DNA of 10,883 nucleotides from Dehalococcoidia bacterium UBA2777. Lineage in GTDB: Bacteria > Chloroflexota > Dehalococcoidia > UBA2247 > UBA2777. Numbering within the stretch: the first letter of the stretch is position 1; each line of letters begins with the position of its first letter. The position numbers and the translations under genes are program-made. Location: the NCBI GenBank assembly GCA_002352365.1, contig DEIJ01000002.1, positions 1 to 10,883 on the forward strand. Reading direction: 5' to 3'. The notes below the pieces were generated by a model. It had not been told where the DNA came from and made no database searches. It saw nothing but the letters and a program-made list of their open reading frames with translations. Of the stretch, positions 6,333-10,883 are shown piece by piece.

Positions 6333-7454
6333 GTGCTGAAAATACTCCATACAGCTGACATCCACCTGGGGACAAGATTCTCATCTCTGGGAAGTAAAGC
6401 TACTTCTCAACGTGAGCAACTCAGGACTACTTTCAAGAATATCATGACGATGGCTATAAATGAGGGGGTGGACATCGTCTTGATTGCCGGTGACTTGTTT
6501 GACTCAAATCAACAACCGCAAAGAAATATTGATTTGGTAGTGGAGCAATTTAACCGGCTGGGGCAAAATAATACCCCAATCTGCCTTATTCCGGGGACTC
6601 ATGACTGCCTCGATTTCTCATCAATTTATAGGAAGGTCGACCTAGAAGGCCAGTGCCCTAATGTAAAGGTTTTTACTGGGGAAGATATAACTTACCAGGA
6701 GTATCCCCACATCAATCTGACAGTATATGGCAAGCCAAATCTAAGTAATAGGTCTTATATAAGTCCACTAGAAGGACTCAGGCCATCGACATCAACTAGG
6801 TTTCACATAGCTATGGCTCATGGGTCAGCCTATATCCCGGGGAGGATAGCCGAGGATGACCATGTCTTTAAACTCGATGAGATTGAAGCCAGCGGCATGA
6901 ATTATATCGCCCTGGGTCATTGGCATCGGATGTACGCCTGTCCAGGAAGGCTTCCGGCTTGGTATCCTGGCCCGCCAGAGTGGCTGCCTGACCAGAGGGA
7001 GATGGGCAGTGTACTTTTAGTTAGCCTTTCAGACTCAGCCGAGGTCAAGGTTGAACCTAAAAGGGTCGGGCTTCGTGACTACGACGAAATAGTGGTAGAG
7101 ATGAGCGAAATACCAGAAGTGGCAACACTGAAAAAGAAACTTCTTGAAGGAACAAGCCGCAACCTCATCAGAAGAGCCACCCTCAAAGGACTTTGTGATA
7201 TAGAATTGATCGTAGATGCTGAGGAATTAGAGAGCGATCTGGGAGAGGAATTCTTTCACCTCAAAGTTATTGACGAGTCTCACCCAAAATTGAAGGAAAT
7301 CCCAGAGGTTGGGTTTGAAGAACGGCTAATTATGGCCAAGTTTGTCAACTTGATGAAGGAGAAGATCGAAAGCTCTGGAGAGGAGGAGAAAGACATTGCT
7401 GAAGCTGCTCTTCAATATGGCATAGCTCTTCTAGAAGGAAAAGATATCTTATAA
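6333..7454 (+). CDS. SbcD/Mre11-like DNA repair exonuclease (YhaO-like metallophosphoesterase)
   Basis: A 373-residue calcineurin-like phosphoesterase. SbcD/Mre11 proteins use two metal ions to cut DNA ends and hairpins as partner of an SbcC/Rad50 ATPase. Motifs in order: LHTADIHLG (5-13; Asp9, His11), AGDLFDSN (52-59; Asp54), GTHD (88-91; His90), AHGS (162-165; His163) and GHWH (195-198; His196, His198). The expected third motif is GNHD, so the usual metal-bridging Asn is Thr89. The C-terminal third (about 230-373) would be the capping and ATPase-binding part. Start is GTG: the conserved strand begins at once, and there is no strong Shine-Dalgarno (AAGAAG at 6321-6326 at best). Its stop overlaps the next start by one base (TAATG), tying it to the ATPase gene. 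Family membership is firm; whether it is catalytically normal is open. Confidence 0.88.
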   Translation: MLKILHTADIHLGTRFSSLGSKATSQREQLRTTFKNIMTMAINEGVDIVLIAGDLFDSNQQPQRNIDLVVEQFNRLGQNNTPICLIPGTHDCLDFSSIYRKVDLEGQCPNVKVFTGEDITYQEYPHINLTVYGKPNLSNRSYISPLEGLRPSTSTRFHIAMAHGSAYIPGRIAEDDHVFKLDEIEASGMNYIALGHWHRMYACPGRLPAWYPGPPEWLPDQREMGSVLLVSLSDSAEVKVEPKRVGLRDYDEIVVEMSEIPEVATLKKKLLEGTSRNLIRRATLKGLCDIELIVDAEELESDLGEEFFHLKVIDESHPKLKEIPEVGFEERLIMAKFVNLMKEKIESSGEEEKDIAEAALQYGIALLEGKDIL

Positions 7455-9589
7455 TGCGACTAAAAAACCTCAAGCTTAAGAATTTTAAAAGATTCAGGGA
7501 TTTTCAAGCCCAGTTCAGCCCGGGAATAAATGTAGTTAAAGGCCCACTAAATGAGGTGGGAAAATCGACCCTGCTTGAGGGGATAATTGCTGCCCTTTTC
7601 TACAACCCGTGGAGCACTCCCGAGAAACTTAGCCAATACATCTCCTGGGGGGCAGGTGAACGGTGTGAAATCGCTCTGGAGTTTGAAGAAGAAGGAAACG
7701 GCTACTACCTTGAAAAGGATTTCGAAAAAAGAAGAGTCAAGCTTATTAACCTTGATACTGGAGAGAAATTCGATACCTTCAAAAAAGTTTCAGAAAGATT
7801 GAAGCGGCTAATAGGCACCGAGTCCGCCGCTCTCTTTTCTTGGACTTCCTGTATTCGTCAGGATCAAGTGAGGGAAATCTCGTCCCGAAAGAAAGAAATT
7901 AGGCAGAGTCTAGAAGAGGTGGTGAGCGGGGGACAAAGTATCTTGGCATCAAAAGCGGTGCAAAAGCTCGACGAAAAAATCTCCGAACTCAAGAAGGGCT
8001 TAAAGGCTCCAAGTAAATATCCCGGTCTGTTGGCCAGCTTGGAGAGGAGAATCAGCGAGCTGCGCCAGCACCAAGAAGAGATTGATCATGAGGTGCCGAG
8101 GATTGAAAGTTTGAAAGTAGAGCAGGTAGGGATAGCGGAGCAACTTACCGATATTGAAAAGAAATACAATCTGGCTAAAAGCTTGCTGGAAAAGAATAAG
8201 CGGCGGAGGCAAATTGAGGAGTCAATACAAAGGTATCAGCAGAGATTTGATGAGTTAGAAATGAAGCTTGGTGAAATAGAGGAATTAAGCAGCAAATCTG
8301 AAAGGGCAGAGCAGGCCCTTAAGTCCATTGAAGGTCTCAAGACCAAAGAGCAGGTCTTGGGGCTCAGGAACGAGCTGAATAAGCTTGAAGACGAACTGGG
8401 AGCAATTGATAGAGATTTAGTAAAGCAAGGCGAGAAGCTAAAGGAAAGTAGGAAAGAGCTTGACAAACAAAAATTCCACAAATCTCTCAGCTCCCCAGCA
8501 ACTATAACTCTGGCGATGATAATCTCGCTATGCAGTGCAATAGGAGCCATATTCAGCTTAATCTCTGTTTCGGGTTTATTCTTGGGTCTGGTTTTGCTTG
8601 CAGTAGCTATGTGGTCGAGAAGCGTTCTTGCCTCAAAGAAAACTGAAATCTCTGACACCGAGAAACGAATTCAGCGGATGGAAGAGGTTAAGGGCGAAAA
8701 CTTAACCAAGGAGAAACGATTGCTTGCCGAGACTAAGTGTGATGGAATTGATGAGTTCAGAAGAAAAGAGGCTGAGTTTCTTTATTGGTTAGAGGAGAAA
8801 GAGAGGCTTGACAATCAATTCAAAGGGAAGCTGGGAGCAAAGACAGTTGAGGAAATTAAGCAGGAAAAAGCTCAGGCAGCGCGGAGCCTTGCAGTGGAGG
8901 AATCGAATCTCACTGAAGATTTAAAGGGCATAGCTCTTGGGGCTGAAGAATATAATAAACTTGAAATCGAGGTGGAAAGTTTAAACAAGGAAAGAGATCA
9001 GCTTGGCAAGAGAAAAATAGAGTGTGAGGTTACCATCAGAAATGCCAGGTTTGATAGAGAAGATCAATTGCAGATGGAGGAAGAGTTAGAAAATGTTCAA
9101 CATTCATTGGAACTGGAGGAAAGGAAGCTGAAAATTTACGAGTTAACTAAGGAGTGTATATCTAGAGCAATAACTGAGGTGATCTCCCCAGCCCCCGAAG
9201 TGTTACAGGAGCAAATCCAAAAAAACTTGGCCATTTTCACCAATGATAAGTATAGGCATGTAAAAGCGGTAGGTGCTCTCGATTTCGTCATGTATTCTGA
9301 GGAAAAAGATGACTGGGTTAAACCTGAGGAGCTGAGCAGCGGAGCCATTGATGAATTCTACTTGGCTTGCCGACTAGCTTTATTGAAATTGATATTTGGT
9401 GAAAGAAGACCGCCCCTAATGTTGGATGATCCCTTTATAAATTTTGATCAAGTTCGCTTAGCCAGAACATTAGCTTTTTTCGAGCAGCTGGCCAATGATT
9501 ACCAAATTATTATATTCACATTGAGAGATTCATACGATGGGATGGCTAACAATATTATCCGCCTAGGAATTCCCCATGACCTTAGCTGA
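7454..9589 (+). CDS. SbcC/Rad50-like ATPase with membrane hairpin (YhaN-like)
   Basis: ABC-type SMC-like ATPase of 711 residues, shorter than typical SbcC (about 1000) or YhaN. N-lobe: strand LKLKNFKRF, then a Walker A variant GPLNEVGKST (30-39) with one residue more than GPNEAGKST, and a Q-loop around IRQDQV (134-139). Charged coiled coil runs from about 165 to 345 and again from 393 to 570, with two hydrophobic segments between (about 349-369 and 372-388) forming a likely membrane hairpin at the coil tip. No CxxC zinc hook is seen. C-lobe: signature LSSGAIDEF (627-635), Walker B LMLDDP (655-660), D-loop FINFD (661-665) and an H-loop position IIIFTLR where Arg691 replaces His. It should act with the preceding nuclease, processing DNA ends in an ATP-dependent way, perhaps at the membrane. 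Translation is probably coupled through TAATG; AAGGA lies 14 bases upstream. Confidence 0.88.
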   Translation: MRLKNLKLKNFKRFRDFQAQFSPGINVVKGPLNEVGKSTLLEGIIAALFYNPWSTPEKLSQYISWGAGERCEIALEFEEEGNGYYLEKDFEKRRVKLINLDTGEKFDTFKKVSERLKRLIGTESAALFSWTSCIRQDQVREISSRKKEIRQSLEEVVSGGQSILASKAVQKLDEKISELKKGLKAPSKYPGLLASLERRISELRQHQEEIDHEVPRIESLKVEQVGIAEQLTDIEKKYNLAKSLLEKNKRRRQIEESIQRYQQRFDELEMKLGEIEELSSKSERAEQALKSIEGLKTKEQVLGLRNELNKLEDELGAIDRDLVKQGEKLKESRKELDKQKFHKSLSSPATITLAMIISLCSAIGAIFSLISVSGLFLGLVLLAVAMWSRSVLASKKTEISDTEKRIQRMEEVKGENLTKEKRLLAETKCDGIDEFRRKEAEFLYWLEEKERLDNQFKGKLGAKTVEEIKQEKAQAARSLAVEESNLTEDLKGIALGAEEYNKLEIEVESLNKERDQLGKRKIECEVTIRNARFDREDQLQMEEELENVQHSLELEERKLKIYELTKECISRAITEVISPAPEVLQEQIQKNLAIFTNDKYRHVKAVGALDFVMYSEEKDDWVKPEELSSGAIDEFYLACRLALLKLIFGERRPPLMLDDPFINFDQVRLARTLAFFEQLANDYQIIIFTLRDSYDGMANNIIRLGIPHDLS

Positions 9590-10844
9590 AAAAATCTTGG
9601 CTGCCCATGCTGGCAGGGATAAGGTCACCCCTGGGGAATTTCTTAATATTAGGGTTGACCTTGTTCTGGCCAACGATATCACCGCCCCTATTGCTATCAG
9701 GGAATTTCAGCGCATTGGGGTAAAACATGTTTTCGACCGCCGAAAAGTGGTGTTAATTTGCGACCATTTCACCCCCAGTAAGGACATCCTGTCGGCGGAA
9801 CAAATAAAGGTGGTTCGGCAGTTTGCCCAAGAGCAAGGCTTAATCTATTTCGAGGCGGCTGGCATCGAACATGTGTTGTTGCCAGAGCAAGGCTTGGTGC
9901 TTCCCGGGGATGTGGTCATCGGCGCCGACTCACATACCTGCACCTATGGGGCACTGGGCGCTTTTGCCACTGGCATGGGCTCAACTGACATCGCCTCAGC
10001 TATGGCCTGCGGTGAAATATGGATGAAAGTCCCCTCTACAATTAAGTTCATATACCACGGTAAGCTGCCAAGATGGGTGGGGGGCAAAGACCTCATCCTG
10101 TATACTATTGGCAATATCGGAGTGGATGGTGCTCTTTATGCCGTCATGGAGTTCTCTGGTGAAGCAATAGAAGCACTCTCTGTGGATGGACGTTTTACTA
10201 TGGCCAATATGGCAGTTGAGGCAGGGGCTAAAGCGGGCATGTTCGCCGTGGATAGTCAAACCTTAGAATATATACGACATCGGGCCGCTCATTCTTACCA
10301 CATCTACGAGCCAGACGATGAAGCCGAATACACCAAGGTTTTTGAATATGATGTCTCCGAGATTGAGCCCCAGGTTGCCCTCCCCCATCTACCCTCTAAC
10401 ACCAAACCAATCAGCCAAGTTGGCAAAATCGAGCTTGACCAGGTAGTCATCGGTAGTTGCACCAATGGTCGGCTAGAGGACCTACGGCTGGCGGCTGAGG
10501 TGCTTAAGGGAAGGCAAGTGCATCCTCGACTGCGCTGTATTATTATACCCGGCTCTCAGCAGGTCTATCTTGAGGCATTGCGGGAGGGGCTGATAGAAAT
10601 CTTTATCGAGGCCAGGGCTGTGGTGAGCCCGCCGACTTGTGGTCCCTGCCTGGGCGGTCATATGGGTGTCTTGGCCAGTGGGGAACGTTGCCTTTCTACC
10701 ACCAATCGCAACTTTTTGGGCAGGATGGGGAGTCCAAAGAGCGAGGTTTATCTAGCTAATCCTGCCATAGCTGCTGTCAGCGCTGTTTTGGGAAGGATTG
10801 GAAATCCTGAAGAAATTGTGGGGGCGAAACAATTTAGGAAGTAA
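9576..10844 (+). CDS. leuC: 3-isopropylmalate dehydratase / homoaconitase-type large subunit
   Basis: Aconitase-superfamily large subunit of 422 residues, matching the shorter archaeal-type LeuC/HacA group (about 420) rather than the 465-residue proteobacterial LeuC. It holds the [4Fe-4S] cluster that isomerises 2- to 3-isopropylmalate in leucine synthesis, or homocitrate in related enzymes. Motifs: DHFTPSKD (63-70), GADSHTCTYGALGAF (116-130), GSTDIA (135-140), GSCTNGR (293-299; Cys295) and PTCGPCLGG (353-361; Cys355, Cys358), the three cluster ligands, then NRNFLGRMGS (377-386). The small subunit (LeuD) must be encoded elsewhere or just past the window. The start ATG lies inside the end of the ATPase gene, overlapping it by 14 bases, with AGGA (9565-9568) seven bases upstream. 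Substrate choice between isopropylmalate and homoaconitate types cannot be decided from this subunit alone. Confidence 0.92.
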   Translation: MTLAEKILAAHAGRDKVTPGEFLNIRVDLVLANDITAPIAIREFQRIGVKHVFDRRKVVLICDHFTPSKDILSAEQIKVVRQFAQEQGLIYFEAAGIEHVLLPEQGLVLPGDVVIGADSHTCTYGALGAFATGMGSTDIASAMACGEIWMKVPSTIKFIYHGKLPRWVGGKDLILYTIGNIGVDGALYAVMEFSGEAIEALSVDGRFTMANMAVEAGAKAGMFAVDSQTLEYIRHRAAHSYHIYEPDDEAEYTKVFEYDVSEIEPQVALPHLPSNTKPISQVGKIELDQVVIGSCTNGRLEDLRLAAEVLKGRQVHPRLRCIIIPGSQQVYLEALREGLIEIFIEARAVVSPPTCGPCLGGHMGVLASGERCLSTTNRNFLGRMGSPKSEVYLANPAIAAVSAVLGRIGNPEEIVGAKQFRK

Positions 10845-10851
10845 ACACTCA

Positions 10852-10865
10852 TGGGCGGCTGCCCA
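10852..10865 (+). other. Small hairpin after leuC
   Basis: TGGGC-GGCT-GCCCA forms a 5-bp GC-rich stem with a four-base loop, seven bases after the leuC stop. No T-run follows within the visible bases, so it is not a proven terminator. It may instead be a transcript-stabilising hairpin between leuC and a downstream gene. Confidence 0.3.
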
Positions 10866-10883
10866 CCAGCGAATCATAAAAAT

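Noticed and set aside
8236..8658. 140-codon minus-strand open frame
   Set aside because: It is antisense to the coiled-coil and membrane segment of the ATPase. Its serine- and leucine-rich composition is what the complement of Glu/Lys-rich coding sequence gives.
7454..9589. Frameshift or assembly error explaining the odd Walker A and membrane hairpin
   Set aside because: The frame is uninterrupted, and coiled coil, signature, Walker B and D-loop all follow in the same frame. A single inserted codon is not a sequencing-type indel.
10851..10883. Start of leuD at ATG 10851
   Set aside because: The eleven visible residues (MGGCPPANHKN) do not resemble a LeuD N-terminus, and the ATG sits at the base of a GC-rich hairpin that would hide it. 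The frame is simply open to the window end.

Overview
This is a gene-dense bacterial window with nine genes in two divergent blocks and no mobile element, CRISPR array, tRNA or rRNA. It suggests an anaerobe. Markers of that are an ATP-dependent Fe-S activase of the 2-hydroxyacyl-CoA dehydratase type with two partner-like proteins, and an oxygen-sensitive aconitase-type [4Fe-4S] enzyme. The style of the glutamyl-tRNA synthetase and of the split activase genes reminds me of Chloroflexota (Dehalococcoidia) or a deep Firmicutes-like lineage. That placement is inference from recall, not from a search.

Left block, minus strand (119-3188): three tightly packed genes, transcribed from about 3270 towards 119. 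Two paralogous cysteine-containing DUF2229/HgdB-related proteins are followed by a BadF/HgdC-type activase. No catalytic dehydratase or reductase subunits are present, so the target of the activase is unknown. A hairpin lies past the last gene, near the window edge.

Divergent intergenic region (3189-3495): about 300 bases with a candidate promoter on each strand. The leader of the rightward transcript appears structured. It has a possible three-way junction at 3370-3429 and a terminator-like hairpin ending in six T's directly before the gltX Shine-Dalgarno.

Right block, plus strand (3496-10844): gltX and a thioredoxin gene, 11 bases apart, form one unit. After a 123-base gap with an extended -10 promoter come an Asp/Glu/hydantoin racemase-family gene, an SbcD/Mre11-like nuclease gene, an SbcC/Rad50-like ATPase gene and a leuC-type dehydratase large-subunit gene. 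The last three overlap end to end (1 and 14 bases), so they are probably co-transcribed and translationally coupled.

The most unusual part is the SbcD/SbcC-like pair. The ATPase is short (711 residues). It carries a two-helix membrane hairpin at the tip of its coiled coil, where Rad50/SbcC would have a zinc hook. Its Walker A has one extra residue and its H-loop lacks histidine. The nuclease has GTHD where GNHD is expected in the metal centre. Together they look like a divergent, possibly membrane-tethered relative of SbcCD/YhaNO.
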